Program-made: the position numbers and the translations under genes
Origin: Anaerolineae bacterium
GTDB taxonomy: Bacteria > Chloroflexota > Anaerolineae > Anaerolineales > Villigracilaceae
Assembly (NCBI GenBank): GCA_021324435.1
Contig: JAJPIZ010000038.1
Location: 1 to 64,000 of the forward strand
Length of the DNA stretch: 64,000 bases
Direction of reading: 5' to 3'
Part shown: piece by piece, positions 28,279-37,604 of the stretch
Layout of the letters: the number at the start of each line of letters is the position of its first letter
Position numbering within the stretch: position 1 is the stretch's first letter
The notes under the pieces: generated by a model
What the model saw: the letters and a program-made list of their open reading frames with translations, nothing else
The model's database searches: none
Told to the model about the DNA's origin: nothing

Positions 28279-29229
28279 TTATTTTCCCACCGCCGCGTGC
28301 TGGTGCGTGTTGCCGTTCAAGTCGCAATACAACGCGTCGGGGTCACAGCCCACACATTCGAGTTGTAACGTCGCATGGCCGACGTTGTAGTGATGATAGA
28401 CGATTTCATTGATCTGACGCTGAATCTCCGCACCTTCACTGATGGACACGTCATCGGTCAGGATATGAGCCGACATCGTCCGCAGGCCGCGCGTGATGCT
28501 CCACACGTGCAGATCATGAATGCCGAGCACACCCTTGACCTTTGTGATGTCATCCACCATGGTCTTCATGTTCACATCGCGCGGCGTGGACTCGAGCAGG
28601 ATATCCACAGTTTCGCGCAGGATGCCAAAGGCGTTCCATAAAATCAGAAGACCGATCAACACGCTGACAAACGGATCGAGCCATTCGGCTTTGGTGAAAT
28701 AAATGATCACCCCCGCGATCACCGCGCCGATGGTGGAGATCACATCTCCCATTAGATGCAGAAACGCCGAGCGCAGGTTCAGGTCGGTATCACTGCCGCG
28801 CCGAACCAGCAGAGCCGTGACCAAATTGACCACCACGGCGATCAACCCCACGACAATCAACACAACCGATTTGATTTCAGGCGGAGTGACAAAGCGTTTG
28901 TAGGCTTCGTAGAAAACACCGAGCGAGATCAACACCAGCGTAGTCGAGTTGACCAGCGCGACCAGGATTCCGGCGCGATGATAGCCATAGGTCTTTTGCG
29001 CGTTTGCCGGTTGGGCGGTGAGGCGGATGGCAAACCAGCTCAGACCGAGCGCGATCACATCGGTGAGATTGTGACCGGCATCGGTAAGAAGCGCCAGACT
29101 GTTGGCAAAAACCCCTGCCCCGGCTTCGACGATGACAAAAGCCAGCGTGATGAACAACGAAAGCGACAGCCGCGAAGCGATCTGCCGGGCGACATCGCCA
29201 AAGTGAGGGTGAGTGTGCGTATTCTGCAT
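28279..29229 (-). CDS. Cation diffusion facilitator (CDF) metal efflux protein
   Basis: A 316-residue CDF transporter, a proton antiporter for Zn2+ or related divalent cations. About six membrane helices are present; the metal site in helix II reads LLTDAGHNLTD (D50, D57), and helix V carries HLMGDV. The His-rich N-terminus (MQNTHTHPHF) and the cytoplasmic C-terminal domain (about 215-300, ending VGHATLQLECVGCDPDALYC) fit zinc binding. ATG 29229 is preferred; a perfect TATAAT ends 7 nt upstream and no Shine-Dalgarno exists, so the mRNA is probably leaderless. Confidence 0.93.
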   Translation of the reverse strand: MQNTHTHPHFGDVARQIASRLSLSLFITLAFVIVEAGAGVFANSLALLTDAGHNLTDVIALGLSWFAIRLTAQPANAQKTYGYHRAGILVALVNSTTLVLISLGVFYEAYKRFVTPPEIKSVVLIVVGLIAVVVNLVTALLVRRGSDTDLNLRSAFLHLMGDVISTIGAVIAGVIIYFTKAEWLDPFVSVLIGLLILWNAFGILRETVDILLESTPRDVNMKTMVDDITKVKGVLGIHDLHVWSITRGLRTMSAHILTDDVSISEGAEIQRQINEIVYHHYNVGHATLQLECVGCDPDALYCDLNGNTHQHAAVGK

Positions 29230-29236
29230 GGAATTG

Positions 29237-29242
29237 ATTATA
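29237..29242 (-). promoter_or_regulatory. -10 box of the CDF gene (leaderless)
   Basis: TATAAT on the minus strand with 7 nt to the ATG, exactly the distance to a normal transcription start. Confidence 0.55.
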
Positions 29243-29250
29243 AAACAATA

Positions 29251-29302
29251 GGCGGACTTTCGTCCGCTCACTGGCTACTGCTTATTGAAACTGGATACTG
29301 AT
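29251..29302. repeat. Iterated-word intergenic repeat (CTGGCTACTG type)
   Basis: GCGGAC-TTT-CGTCCGC small hairpin followed by related words ACTGGCTACTG, ACTGGATACTG and ATAACT between dnaJ and the CDF gene. Confidence 0.4.
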
Positions 29303-29304
29303 AA

Positions 29305-30423
29305 CTATCCTCCCAGCGCCTCGTTCAGCCAATCCAAAAATCCCTTCTCCTTTGGCTTGACCGCGGTGCCGAGCGTGGCGGCTAACTTCTCGAAAATTTC
29401 GCGCTGTTCCTTCGTCAACTTGGATGGGATTTCCACATTGACAATCACCAACTGGTCGCCGCGATGATCCTTGCGGCGCAGGTGCGGCACGCCTTTGCCT
29501 TTCATGTGAAAGATTTTTCCGGGCTGAGTTCCGGCAGGGATCTTCAATTTCTCATCACCATCGAGAGTCGGCACTTGAACCTCCGCGCCGAGCGTGGCTT
29601 GCGCGATGTTGATGTCGAGATTCAAAATGATGTCGTTCTCGCGGCGTTTGAAGAATTTATGCGGCTGAATATCCAACACCAAAAACAAACTGCCGTTCGG
29701 CCCGCCATAGATTCCCGGCCCACCCTCACCCGCCAGCCTGATCTGCGTGCCCGCGTCCACACCCGCCGGAATCTGCACTTTCTTGTTGACTCGTTTCCGT
29801 TCCAACCCACCGCCATGACATGTGCGACACGGCGAAGAAATTATTTCGCCGCGTCCGCCGCAGGTTGGGCAGGTTGTCGTTTGCACCATCTGACCGAGAA
29901 TCGTCTGACGGACTTGCCGCACCTCGCCCTGACCGCCGCATGTGGAACAACGCGTCGGCGCGGTGCCCGGCTCCGCACCCGACCCGCCACAGCGCGAGCA
30001 GGTCTCCTCGCGTTCGAACTCGATCTCTTTCTCAACGCCGAAGACGGCCTCTTCGAACGTCAGCGTGAGGGTCATTTGAAGATCGCGCCCCCGCCTCGGG
30101 GTCCGGCGCGAACGGCGGCTTGTCGAGAATCCGAATCCGCCGAACAGTTCATCGAAGATGTCGGCAAAATCCACGGTGTAATCGTGGAAGCCGCCCATGT
30201 TGCCGAGGCCTTCTTTGCCAAAGCGATCGTAGCGGGCGCGCTTGTCGGGATCAGATAAGACGCCATACGCTTCGTTGATCTCTTTGAATTTTTCTTCGGC
30301 GTCATGTTCTTTGTTTACGTCGGGATGATACTGGCGCGCCAATTTGCGGAACGCGCTTTTGATCTCATCATCGCTGGCGTTCCGCCCAACACCCAGCACA
30401 TCGTAGTAATCGCGGTTGCTCAT
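29305..30423 (-). CDS. dnaJ: Chaperone DnaJ
   Basis: A 372-residue type I Hsp40 co-chaperone that delivers substrates to DnaK and stimulates its ATPase. The J domain (about 4-68) has the HPD motif; a Gly/Phe-rich stretch follows. The zinc region has all four motifs: [24 protein letters not shown] and CRTCHGGG (about 137-210). The two C-terminal beta domains are complete. Last gene of hrcA-grpE-dnaK-dnaJ, 50 nt downstream of dnaK. Confidence 0.97.
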   Translation of the reverse strand: MSNRDYYDVLGVGRNASDDEIKSAFRKLARQYHPDVNKEHDAEEKFKEINEAYGVLSDPDKRARYDRFGKEGLGNMGGFHDYTVDFADIFDELFGGFGFSTSRRSRRTPRRGRDLQMTLTLTFEEAVFGVEKEIEFEREETCSRCGGSGAEPGTAPTRCSTCGGQGEVRQVRQTILGQMVQTTTCPTCGGRGEIISSPCRTCHGGGLERKRVNKKVQIPAGVDAGTQIRLAGEGGPGIYGGPNGSLFLVLDIQPHKFFKRRENDIILNLDINIAQATLGAEVQVPTLDGDEKLKIPAGTQPGKIFHMKGKGVPHLRRKDHRGDQLVIVNVEIPSKLTKEQREIFEKLAATLGTAVKPKEKGFLDWLNEALGG

Positions 30424-30472
30424 ATTCGCTCAAGCCGCCGTCCTCGGCGGCGAGACGCCGCCTCGAGCGAGG

Positions 30473-32356
30473 CTACTCTTTTACTTCTCCATCCACCACA
30501 TCGGGTCCGGGATTAGATGGACCAGATTGATTCGGATCGCCACCTGCCGCGTTCGGTTGTTCGTAGACGGACGCGCCGATCTTCTGGATGACCTGCCCAA
30601 GCGCCTCCGTCGCGGACCGGATAGCGGCCGCGTCCTCCCCTTCCGCGGCTTTCTTGACCTCAGCCGTTTTCGCCTCGATCTCGGCTTTGATCTCCGCTGG
30701 AACTTTATCTCCGAATTCCCTCAACGCTTTTTCAGCCGCGTAGGCTGTGTTATCCGCGTTGTTGCGCGCTTCGATTAATTCCTTGCGCTTGCGGTCTTCG
30801 TCCGCGTGGGCCTCGGCATCCTGACGCATCTTCTCCACCTCGGCGTCCGAAAGGCCGGACGAAGCCGTGATGGTGATGTGTTGAGAGCGGCCGGTGGCCT
30901 TGTCCTGCGCGGTGACTTTGAGAATGCCATTCGCATCAATATCGAATGTAACTTCGATCTGAGGAACGCCGCGCGGTGCGGGCGGAATGCCATCCAAAAT
31001 AAATTTGCCGAGGGATTTATTATCCGCGGCCATCGGGCGTTCGCCCTGTAAAACGTGAATCTCAACCTGAGTCTGATTATCCGACGCGGTGGAAAATACC
31101 TGGCTGCGGCGGGTGGGGATCGTCGTGTTGCGTTCGATCTGTGGCGTGGCGACCCGGCCCAAAGTCTCGATGGAGAGCGTGAGCGGAGTCACATCCAGCA
31201 GAAGAATATCCTTCACCTCGCCGCCGAGCACGCCGGCTTGAATGGCCGCGCCGACCGCCACGACTTCATCGGGGTTGACGCCTTTGTGCGGCTCCTTGCC
31301 GAAGAAGGCGCGCACGCGATCTTGAACGGCGGGCATGCGCGTCATGCCGCCGACCATCACAACTTCGTTGATCTGGCTCGCCTGCAGACCGGCATCTGCC
31401 AAGGCCTGCTTGAGCGGCGCAATGGTGCGATCCACGAGATCGGCAGTGAGTTGCTCAAGTTTGGAACGCGTGAGGGTTGTGACGAGATGTTTCGGGCCGC
31501 TGGCATCCGCGGTGATGTAAGGCAGATTGATCTCGGTCTGCATCGTGGTGGAAAGTTCGATCTTGGCCTTCTCCGAGGCCTCCTTCAAACGCTGGAGCGC
31601 CTGACGGTCGCCGCGCAGATCAATGCCATTGTCTTTTTGGAATTGGTCGGCGAGGTAATCCATGATGCGCTGATCGAAGTCGTCGCCGCCGAGGAAGGTG
31701 TCGCCGCTCGTGGAACGGACCTGGAAGACTCCCTCACCCACATCGAGAATCGAAATATCGAACGTGCCGCCGCCCAAATCATAGACGGCGATAATTTCAT
31801 TTTTCTTTTTATCGAGGCCGTAAGCCAGCGATGAAGCCGTCGGCTCGTTGATGATGCGCAGGACTTCGAGTCCCGCGATCTTGCCTGCATCTTTTGTGGC
31901 GTTGCGTTGCGCGTCGTTGAAGTACGCCGGGACGGTGATGACCGCCTGGGTGACCGGTTCGCCGAGATAGGCTTCGCAATCCGCTTTGATCTTGGCCAGA
32001 ATCATGGCTGAGATCTCGGGCGGACTGTAATCTTTTTCGTCCAACTTCACGCGCACATCGCCATTGGGCGCTTCAGTCACTTCGTAAGGAACGCGCTTCT
32101 TCGTGCGTTCCACCTCGGGGTCGTCGGACTTGCGTCCCATGAAACGCTTGATCGAGAAGATGGTATTCTGCGCGTTGATGATGGCCTGGTTGCGCGCCAC
32201 ACGTCCGACAAGACGTTCGTGATTTTTGTTGACTGCCACGACGGATGGAACCAGCCGCTCGCCCTCTGCCGATGGAATCACGAGCGGCTCACCGCCCTGC
32301 ATCACCGCCGCAACGGAGTTGGTCGTGCCGAGATCAATGCCAATGATTTTTGTCAT
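30473..32356 (-). CDS. dnaK: Chaperone DnaK (Hsp70)
   Basis: A 627-residue Hsp70. The nucleotide-binding domain opens with [20 protein letters not shown] and contains [13 protein letters not shown] and [14 protein letters not shown]; the linker is [18 protein letters not shown]; the lid ends with the usual Gly/Pro-rich acidic tail ([20 protein letters not shown]). ATG 32356 is preceded by AGGAG 6 nt upstream; ten further codons of open frame ahead of it are not conserved. Third gene of the heat-shock operon, under the CIRCE element upstream of hrcA; the repeat between grpE and dnaK may influence mRNA processing. Confidence 0.98.
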   Translation of the reverse strand: MTKIIGIDLGTTNSVAAVMQGGEPLVIPSAEGERLVPSVVAVNKNHERLVGRVARNQAIINAQNTIFSIKRFMGRKSDDPEVERTKKRVPYEVTEAPNGDVRVKLDEKDYSPPEISAMILAKIKADCEAYLGEPVTQAVITVPAYFNDAQRNATKDAGKIAGLEVLRIINEPTASSLAYGLDKKKNEIIAVYDLGGGTFDISILDVGEGVFQVRSTSGDTFLGGDDFDQRIMDYLADQFQKDNGIDLRGDRQALQRLKEASEKAKIELSTTMQTEINLPYITADASGPKHLVTTLTRSKLEQLTADLVDRTIAPLKQALADAGLQASQINEVVMVGGMTRMPAVQDRVRAFFGKEPHKGVNPDEVVAVGAAIQAGVLGGEVKDILLLDVTPLTLSIETLGRVATPQIERNTTIPTRRSQVFSTASDNQTQVEIHVLQGERPMAADNKSLGKFILDGIPPAPRGVPQIEVTFDIDANGILKVTAQDKATGRSQHITITASSGLSDAEVEKMRQDAEAHADEDRKRKELIEARNNADNTAYAAEKALREFGDKVPAEIKAEIEAKTAEVKKAAEGEDAAAIRSATEALGQVIQKIGASVYEQPNAAGGDPNQSGPSNPGPDVVDGEVKE

Positions 32357-32387
32357 GAGTTCTCCTGAATATTTTTTAACGCACATT

Positions 32388-32455
32388 CCACGAACAAGCG
32401 AATGTCTCGAATTTCGTTCTATTCGCGAAATTCGGTCATTCGCTCCATTCGCGTT
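32388..32455. repeat. CGAATG/CATTCG hairpin repeat between grpE and dnaK
   Basis: AAGCGAATGTCTCGAATTTC pairs imperfectly with GCGAAATTCGGTCATTCGCT around TTCTATTC. It could stabilise or be processed in the operon mRNA. Confidence 0.55.
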
Positions 32456-32460
32456 TTATT

Positions 32461-33027
32461 TTATTGCGCCACCCTCACAAGGGCCGGCCTGACGACTCTA
32501 TCGCCGAGGGTGTAACCATTCTGCACCACCGCAATCACATGTCCGCTTTCGACTCCCTCAACCGTTTCGTGCGAAATCGCTTCGTGAAAATTCGGGTCGA
32601 AGACCTGTCCTTCCGCCTCGATGCGTTTGACACCTTCCGATTCAAGGATCACTTGCATTTTTTTCTGAATCAACTCGATCCCGCTCACCCACGGCCCGGT
32701 ATCAGTTGGGCGGTTTTGCAAAGCGCGCTCCAGGTCGTCGAGCACGGGCAGGAACTTCTTGATGATGTCGCCCTTCATCAGGGTTTTCATCGTTTCCTGA
32801 TCGCGCTGGACGCGGTTTTTGTAATTGATGAACTCCGCCTGGGCGCGTTGCCAGCCGTCCAGATGTTCCGCGACTTTTGCCTCGGCTTCTTCGAGACGTT
32901 TCATCAACGCCTCCATCTCCGCGTTGACCTGCTCGACGGATTCGGGCATGGCCTCCGCCCCAGCCTGAGTCTCTTTAACTTCATCAGGTTGAGTCTCTTT
33001 CTGAGGATGATGTTTCTTCTCGGTCAT
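32461..33027 (-). CDS. grpE: Nucleotide exchange factor GrpE
   Basis: A 188-residue cofactor that releases ADP from DnaK. A charged, disordered N-terminus (about 1-30), a long coiled coil (about 30-90) and the C-terminal beta domain are seen, with the family signature in the stretch FDPNFHEAISHETVEGVESG and YTLGDRVVRPALVRV at the end. Second gene of the operon, between hrcA and dnaK. Confidence 0.96.
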   Translation of the reverse strand: MTEKKHHPQKETQPDEVKETQAGAEAMPESVEQVNAEMEALMKRLEEAEAKVAEHLDGWQRAQAEFINYKNRVQRDQETMKTLMKGDIIKKFLPVLDDLERALQNRPTDTGPWVSGIELIQKKMQVILESEGVKRIEAEGQVFDPNFHEAISHETVEGVESGHVIAVVQNGYTLGDRVVRPALVRVAQ

Positions 33028-33049
33028 ACATTCACTCTCGTTTTCAATA

Positions 33050-33092
33050 TTAGATACTTTATACTCGCTATTGACTATCGAATTATCGAGTA
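33050..33092. repeat. TATCGA-type repeat between hrcA and grpE
   Basis: GATACTTTATACTCGC and TATCGAATTATCGAGTATCC form an imperfect hairpin; same class as 22655-22705. Confidence 0.45.
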
Positions 33093-33098
33093 TCCTTC

Positions 33099-34136
33099 TT
33101 ATTCACCCGCGATGCGATCATTGACCAGTTCGCTCAATACGCCTGCAACATAGCGGACGGTCGGGATGGCTTTGGCATACGACATTCTCATCGGTCCGAG
33201 AACACCCAGCGTACCGGTCGCCATGCCGGGGACCCCGTAGCGCGCTAAAACCATCGAGCATTGACGCAGTTCCTCCCAGCCACCCTCTGCGCCGATCAGC
33301 ACTTGCAATCCTCCGACCGCGCTATTGGTTGTAGAACGCGCCAACAGGTCTTGCAGGGTCGAACGTTCTTCAAAGAGTTTCAATGCGCGGCGCGCCTCAT
33401 CGGATTCGGCGAACTCGGGTTCGGACAAGACATTGGTCAGGCCGTCGGTATAAATTTCACCGGAGACACTTTTCGCCCTACGGCGCATCTCTTGAATGAC
33501 AAGGGTCAAGATATCCTGCTCGAGCGCGTCGGAACGAGATGGAAGGGCCGCGAGCTCGTCCACCGTGTGACCGCTCAAGAGTCTGTTGAGATGCGCCGCC
33601 GTCTGGCTGAGTCGCTCCTGAGAGACCGGTTCGGCCAGCGTCAGCAATTGTTGTGAGACTTCACCTCCCACCAAGACGAGCACCATCAAGACCTGCCGTC
33701 CCTGCGTGGAGATCAATTCAACATGCTGGAAGCGCGCCTTCTCGGAATGCGGCGCAGTGACCATTGAAACACCCTGCGATTGATGCGCCAGCACCGACGC
33801 GGCAAGGTGCATCCATTGATCAACGTCCGATCGAGCCTGGTGGAATTGATGCGAGATGGTGCGCTGAATCGACTCAGGCAGTTCGGCCCGGTTCATCATC
33901 TGGCCGACAAAGTAGCGATAGCCCTCTTCGGTCGGTACACGTCCCGCTGAAGTATGCGGCTGGCGGAGGTAACCCATCTCAGTCAATGCAGACATCTCGT
34001 TGCGGATGGTGGCTGAAGACAGGTCGAGGTGGTAATGTTCGACCAGCCGCTTGGAACCGACCGGTTGGGCGGTATCAATGTAATCGCGGATGATTAAAAG
34101 TAGAAGGGTCTTCTGGCGTTCAGAAAGTTCGATCAT
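33099..34136 (-). CDS. hrcA: Heat-inducible transcription repressor HrcA
   Basis: A 345-residue repressor that binds the CIRCE operator and is folded by GroE in studied species. The N-terminal winged helix is intact (LLLIIRDYIDTAQPVGSKRL, then SATIRNEMSALTEMGYLRQP and HTSAGRVPTEEGYRYFV). The GAF-like dimer domain and C-terminal YVAGVLSELV end are present. First gene of hrcA-grpE-dnaK-dnaJ; CIRCE lies about 10 nt upstream of the ATG, so HrcA represses its own operon. No Shine-Dalgarno is seen before the ATG. Confidence 0.97.
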   Translation of the reverse strand: MIELSERQKTLLLLIIRDYIDTAQPVGSKRLVEHYHLDLSSATIRNEMSALTEMGYLRQPHTSAGRVPTEEGYRYFVGQMMNRAELPESIQRTISHQFHQARSDVDQWMHLAASVLAHQSQGVSMVTAPHSEKARFQHVELISTQGRQVLMVLVLVGGEVSQQLLTLAEPVSQERLSQTAAHLNRLLSGHTVDELAALPSRSDALEQDILTLVIQEMRRRAKSVSGEIYTDGLTNVLSEPEFAESDEARRALKLFEERSTLQDLLARSTTNSAVGGLQVLIGAEGGWEELRQCSMVLARYGVPGMATGTLGVLGPMRMSYAKAIPTVRYVAGVLSELVNDRIAGE

Positions 34137-34146
34137 GGTTCACAAG

Positions 34147-34173
34147 TTGGCACTCTCTTTTCGAGAGTGCCAG
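34147..34173 (-). promoter_or_regulatory. CIRCE operator
   Basis: TTGGCACTC-N9-GAGTGCCAG; 8 of 9 arm positions pair and it matches the CIRCE consensus TTAGCACTC-N9-GAGTGCTAA at most positions. It lies in the transcribed leader of hrcA. Confidence 0.92.
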
Positions 34174-34186
34174 GATTTTCGGATAA

Positions 34187-34216
34187 ATCATAACATGCGG
34201 GCAAGAAGGGCGTCAA
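34187..34216 (-). promoter_or_regulatory. Promoter of the heat-shock operon
   Basis: Minus strand TTGACG (34211-34216), 18-nt spacer, TATGAT (34187-34192), just upstream of CIRCE: a sigma70-type promoter, as expected for HrcA control. Confidence 0.75.
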
Positions 34217-34236
34217 TAAGAGGAGTGTAAGAAATA

Positions 34237-34262
34237 AAAAGGCGGCAGGTTTCTGCCGCCTT
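34237..34262 (-). terminator. Terminator after the kinase gene
   Basis: Minus strand stem AAGGCGGCAG, AAAC loop, CTGCCGCCTT, then TTTATTTC. It separates the kinase gene from the heat-shock promoter. Confidence 0.85.
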
Positions 34263-34276
34263 GCAAGCTTTGAACT

Positions 34277-36469
34277 TCATGGCGTTGGCATGGGCCGCCA
34301 CGCAGGGTCGAAGTCCGCGCCGGGGTCTTTGGTGAGACGTGTGCGTTGCTCGCCGTTGGAGTCCATCAAATACAAATCGCGGTTTTCGTCTGCTCCTTTG
34401 TATTCAAACACAAACCACAGGCCGTCGGGCGAGTAGTGGAAATTTTCAATCGGCAGCGGGGCATAACCCAAATTGTTCGCGGGTTGATTGCGGTTTTCAT
34501 AGACGATGTCCATCATCCACGGCGAAACCGGTCCCTGCGCGTTGCGTTGGTTGAAGAAAATGGTCTTTCCATCCGGTGACCAGATCGGGAAGTAATCCCA
34601 TAAACTTGGACCGCTCCGCACGATCTGCTGTTGACCCTGACCGGTGTCCGTCATCGTCCAGATCTGATACGCGCCGAATCGTTTTGCCGCGTAGACGATC
34701 TGATTCCCAAATGGAGACCAGGCAGGCTCACGCGTATCAACATCGGAGGGAGTATCCGTCAGGCGCGTGACCGACTGATCTGCGAGATTCATTACATAAA
34801 TTTGCATGTGGCCGTCACGAATGGATGTGAACGCGATACGCGTTCCGTCCGGCGACCAGGCCGGCTCAAAATCTCCACCGGGGACCGTAGGCAGGGGCGT
34901 CAAGTTCATCCCATCCACATTGATGATGAAAAGGGAGGTACCTTTCGTTGGCGGTTCAGAAATGTCGGCCCGATGTGTGCACGGTGAAACAAAGACGAGT
35001 TGTGATCCATCCGGCGACCACGAAGGCTGACACGCGCCGTTCGGAATATTTGTAAGAGGCTTTACAACCTCCCCCGTGAGATCGGTCAGATAAATTTGCG
35101 GATTGCCTCCACTGCGGGTGGACGCAAACGCGATTTGTCCCATTCCGCCGCCGACGGGTGTCGCTGCAATGGTGGGCGTATCGAGAGGCTCGGTCGCGAC
35201 AGGAGTATTCGGTGTGCCGCTCACTACAACCACAGTTGACGTCGCTGTGAAGGTTGCAGTAGGCTCAGGCGTATTTGTGGGGGCCGACGTTGTTTCCGTT
35301 GGCGGCGCCGCGCTGGCCGTGGGTTCAAGGGTGGGAGCCGGTGTGGCAGTCACATTCACAAAAGGAATAAATGGCATGATCATGCCGCGCACATTTTCCG
35401 GTAACACATTCGGGTACGCGATCACGCCCGCGACAGCCGCGACAAGAATCAACAACAGCCAGACTAAAAGCCCGCTTCCGCGCCGCCGCTTGCGGGGCGG
35501 GACGAACGGTTTTTCTTCATCAATGGGAGGCGGCAGAGGAATTCCACCTCCATTGCCAGCGGGTTTCGGTTTGCTGATTTTTTCCTTGTTTTCTTCGGCG
35601 GGAAGATTCGGAACATCGGGCGGAGGCACGACCGTGAATTCGCCCGTCAGTCTTTGTGTTTTGGATTTGGCGCTGAGCAAGGCTTTCTTAAATTCTTCGG
35701 CGGTTTGGAAACGATCCACCGGATCAATTGCCATCGCCTTTTCAATTGCGGCGGCCAGGCGGCGGGAAATCTTCGGATTGCGTTTGCGAAGCGGAGTTAA
35801 CTGCGCGTTGTCCATGGCGCGCGCAAGACCGTCTTCGGGAATCATCCCACACAGCGACGCGTATAACGTCGCGCCCAGTGAATAAATATCGGTGCGCGGA
35901 TCGGTGCGGGCCGTGCCGTATTGCTCGGGAGGAGAATAGCCGGGCGTCATGGCGCGCGCGCCCGTGGTGGTGGCTTGACTGCCCTGCACCACTTTCGCGA
36001 GGCCAAAGTCCACCAAAAAGATGTGGCCGTCTGGTGTGATTTTGACGTTGCCCGGTTTAATATCGCGATGAAGGATGGAGGGCTTGCGCGTGTGCAGATA
36101 CGTGAGCGCATCGCACATGGCCGCGCCGACCATGACCGCGTCATCTTCCGTGATGGTGCCCATGCGCTCCATGCGCTGACGCAAGTCCTCGCCCTCGATG
36201 AAGTCCATGACGAGGTATTGCCCCTGCTCACCGACCACAAAATGGTCGGACACACGCGGCAAATTTGGATGGCGGAGATTCGCCAAAATCACCGCTTCCA
36301 AACGGAACTGGCGCGCATATTCATCTGTTGTAAAAAGGTTTTCCTTGACGGCCACATCCACGTTGAGATTTTCATCCACCGCGCGATAGACCGAGCCCAT
36401 GCCGCCCTGGCCAAGGATTTCGACAATGCGATAACGTTTATGAAGAAGAGTTCCGCGTTCGAGCGTCAT
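34277..36469 (-). CDS. PknB-like Ser/Thr protein kinase with extracellular TolB-like propeller
   Basis: A 730-residue transmembrane kinase. The cytoplasmic kinase domain (about 13-265) has the Gly loop LGQGGMGSVYRA (19-30), K42, the HRD loop LHRDIKPGN (D136) and DFG (154-156), with TPGYSPPEQYG after it. A Pro-rich juxtamembrane stretch and RKRRR precede the membrane helix (about 332-352). Outside, a Thr/Pro-rich stalk (about 370-440) carries PD40/WD40-like repeats (for example FASTRSGGNPQIYLTDLTG) to the end, as in TolB beta-propellers. Inference: the propeller senses or binds a surface ligand and signals to the kinase. A TATAAT on the minus strand at 36510-36515 overlaps the PAP2 stop and may be its promoter. 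Confidence 0.93.
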   Translation of the reverse strand: MTLERGTLLHKRYRIVEILGQGGMGSVYRAVDENLNVDVAVKENLFTTDEYARQFRLEAVILANLRHPNLPRVSDHFVVGEQGQYLVMDFIEGEDLRQRMERMGTITEDDAVMVGAAMCDALTYLHTRKPSILHRDIKPGNVKITPDGHIFLVDFGLAKVVQGSQATTTGARAMTPGYSPPEQYGTARTDPRTDIYSLGATLYASLCGMIPEDGLARAMDNAQLTPLRKRNPKISRRLAAAIEKAMAIDPVDRFQTAEEFKKALLSAKSKTQRLTGEFTVVPPPDVPNLPAEENKEKISKPKPAGNGGGIPLPPPIDEEKPFVPPRKRRRGSGLLVWLLLILVAAVAGVIAYPNVLPENVRGMIMPFIPFVNVTATPAPTLEPTASAAPPTETTSAPTNTPEPTATFTATSTVVVVSGTPNTPVATEPLDTPTIAATPVGGGMGQIAFASTRSGGNPQIYLTDLTGEVVKPLTNIPNGACQPSWSPDGSQLVFVSPCTHRADISEPPTKGTSLFIINVDGMNLTPLPTVPGGDFEPAWSPDGTRIAFTSIRDGHMQIYVMNLADQSVTRLTDTPSDVDTREPAWSPFGNQIVYAAKRFGAYQIWTMTDTGQGQQQIVRSGPSLWDYFPIWSPDGKTIFFNQRNAQGPVSPWMMDIVYENRNQPANNLGYAPLPIENFHYSPDGLWFVFEYKGADENRDLYLMDSNGEQRTRLTKDPGADFDPAWRPMPTP

Positions 36470-36510
36470 CCGAATCCCATAACAAAGATTTTTTGAGTCA
36501 GGCGTTGAGA

Positions 36511-37509
36511 TTATATCAGATTGGCCGAGGGGTTAAGTCTTACAATTTTGATGCGAAAAAATAGCCACGGCGCGCCGCCTGAAATCCAAAAGCCGATCAG
36601 GGCGTAACGCACATATCGAAAGCAATAAGCGGCCAACGACTCATCCGATGGAAAGACGGTCTTCAATCCAAAATACAAAATGAACAGACCGATCAGGCCG
36701 ACGATCAAAGCCAATGCCCGCATCCAAACCGGACCCGAAGCCTGGTAGCCGCCTCGACGCATGATCCACGCCAGGCCCACCGCCAGCCCGAACAGAGTCC
36801 CGCCGGTGGTGAGAGAAGTCTCCATCGAAACGGGAGCCGGCAGAGGGTCCCCGGCGCGAGCCGCATTGGTCATCCATTCTTGAGGGACGCTGTAATCACG
36901 CAATCCGTAGACGAGCAATCCGCCAAGCAAAACGAAGACCATCGAAACGATGAAAGCAATCGAAATTTGTCGAGCCAGTGATTTTTGCTTGAGCCAGGCC
37001 GCGGCGCGATCCCAAAACAGAAGGAAGAGCCAAAGCGTGATTCCGCCGAGAAGCCAGCCAGCCAAAACATCGTGCGGAAAATGAACGGCCAGATACACGC
37101 GCGAAAAACCGATGAGGAAGATGACAAGACCAGCGATAATCCACGCCCACGATCTCCCAACGCGGTCCGCCATCATGCCCCACACGCCGACTGCATTTTG
37201 CGCGTGCCCGGACGGAACGCCAAAGGACGATTCCGCCGCCAGTGGATTGACTTGATCGCTGAACCAATACGGCCGCGGGCCTTGTAGCGCCAACTTGAAA
37301 ATATCGTTGAGGCCGGTGCTGAAAAGAAGGATCACGCCGATGCGAATCCCCAGCCGCGAGTCAATGCACCAGTACACAACTGGCAAACCAAATAGAAAGA
37401 AATACTCCGAGCCGAGAAATGAAAAGAACTTCATCGGCGTTTCAAGCCATCCGCCCAGATTCTGAATAAGCATGATCAAACGAACGCCGTTCTCAAGAAA
37501 GAAATCCAT
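36511..37509 (-). CDS. PAP2-superfamily membrane phosphatase
   Basis: A 332-residue polytopic protein of the phosphatidic-acid-phosphatase type 2 family, acting on lipid phosphates or pyrophosphates at the membrane. The three catalytic motifs are complete: KLALQGPRP (K72, R79, P80), PSGH (99-102) and SRVYLAVHFPHD (S136, R137, H143, D147). Six or more helices; the C-terminal 100 residues add further helices beyond the minimal domain. GAGGAG precedes the ATG at 37509 by 6-7 nt. Substrate (for example undecaprenyl pyrophosphate) is unknown. Confidence 0.92.
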   Translation of the reverse strand: MDFFLENGVRLIMLIQNLGGWLETPMKFFSFLGSEYFFLFGLPVVYWCIDSRLGIRIGVILLFSTGLNDIFKLALQGPRPYWFSDQVNPLAAESSFGVPSGHAQNAVGVWGMMADRVGRSWAWIIAGLVIFLIGFSRVYLAVHFPHDVLAGWLLGGITLWLFLLFWDRAAAWLKQKSLARQISIAFIVSMVFVLLGGLLVYGLRDYSVPQEWMTNAARAGDPLPAPVSMETSLTTGGTLFGLAVGLAWIMRRGGYQASGPVWMRALALIVGLIGLFILYFGLKTVFPSDESLAAYCFRYVRYALIGFWISGGAPWLFFRIKIVRLNPSANLI

Positions 37510-37568
37510 AGCATCTCCTCTCTATCAGACTTTACCCAGGAAATCTGTTTCAGTATTGCCGGGATGAT

Positions 37569-37598
37569 TTGACGACCGCGCACGAACTATTGTACACT
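37569..37598 (+). promoter_or_regulatory. Promoter of the transglutaminase gene
   Basis: TTGACG (37569-37574), 18-nt spacer, TACACT (37593-37598), with 6 nt to the ATG at 37605. Both boxes are good, giving strong support for a leaderless start. Confidence 0.7.
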
Positions 37599-37604
37599 CG
37601 GAAC

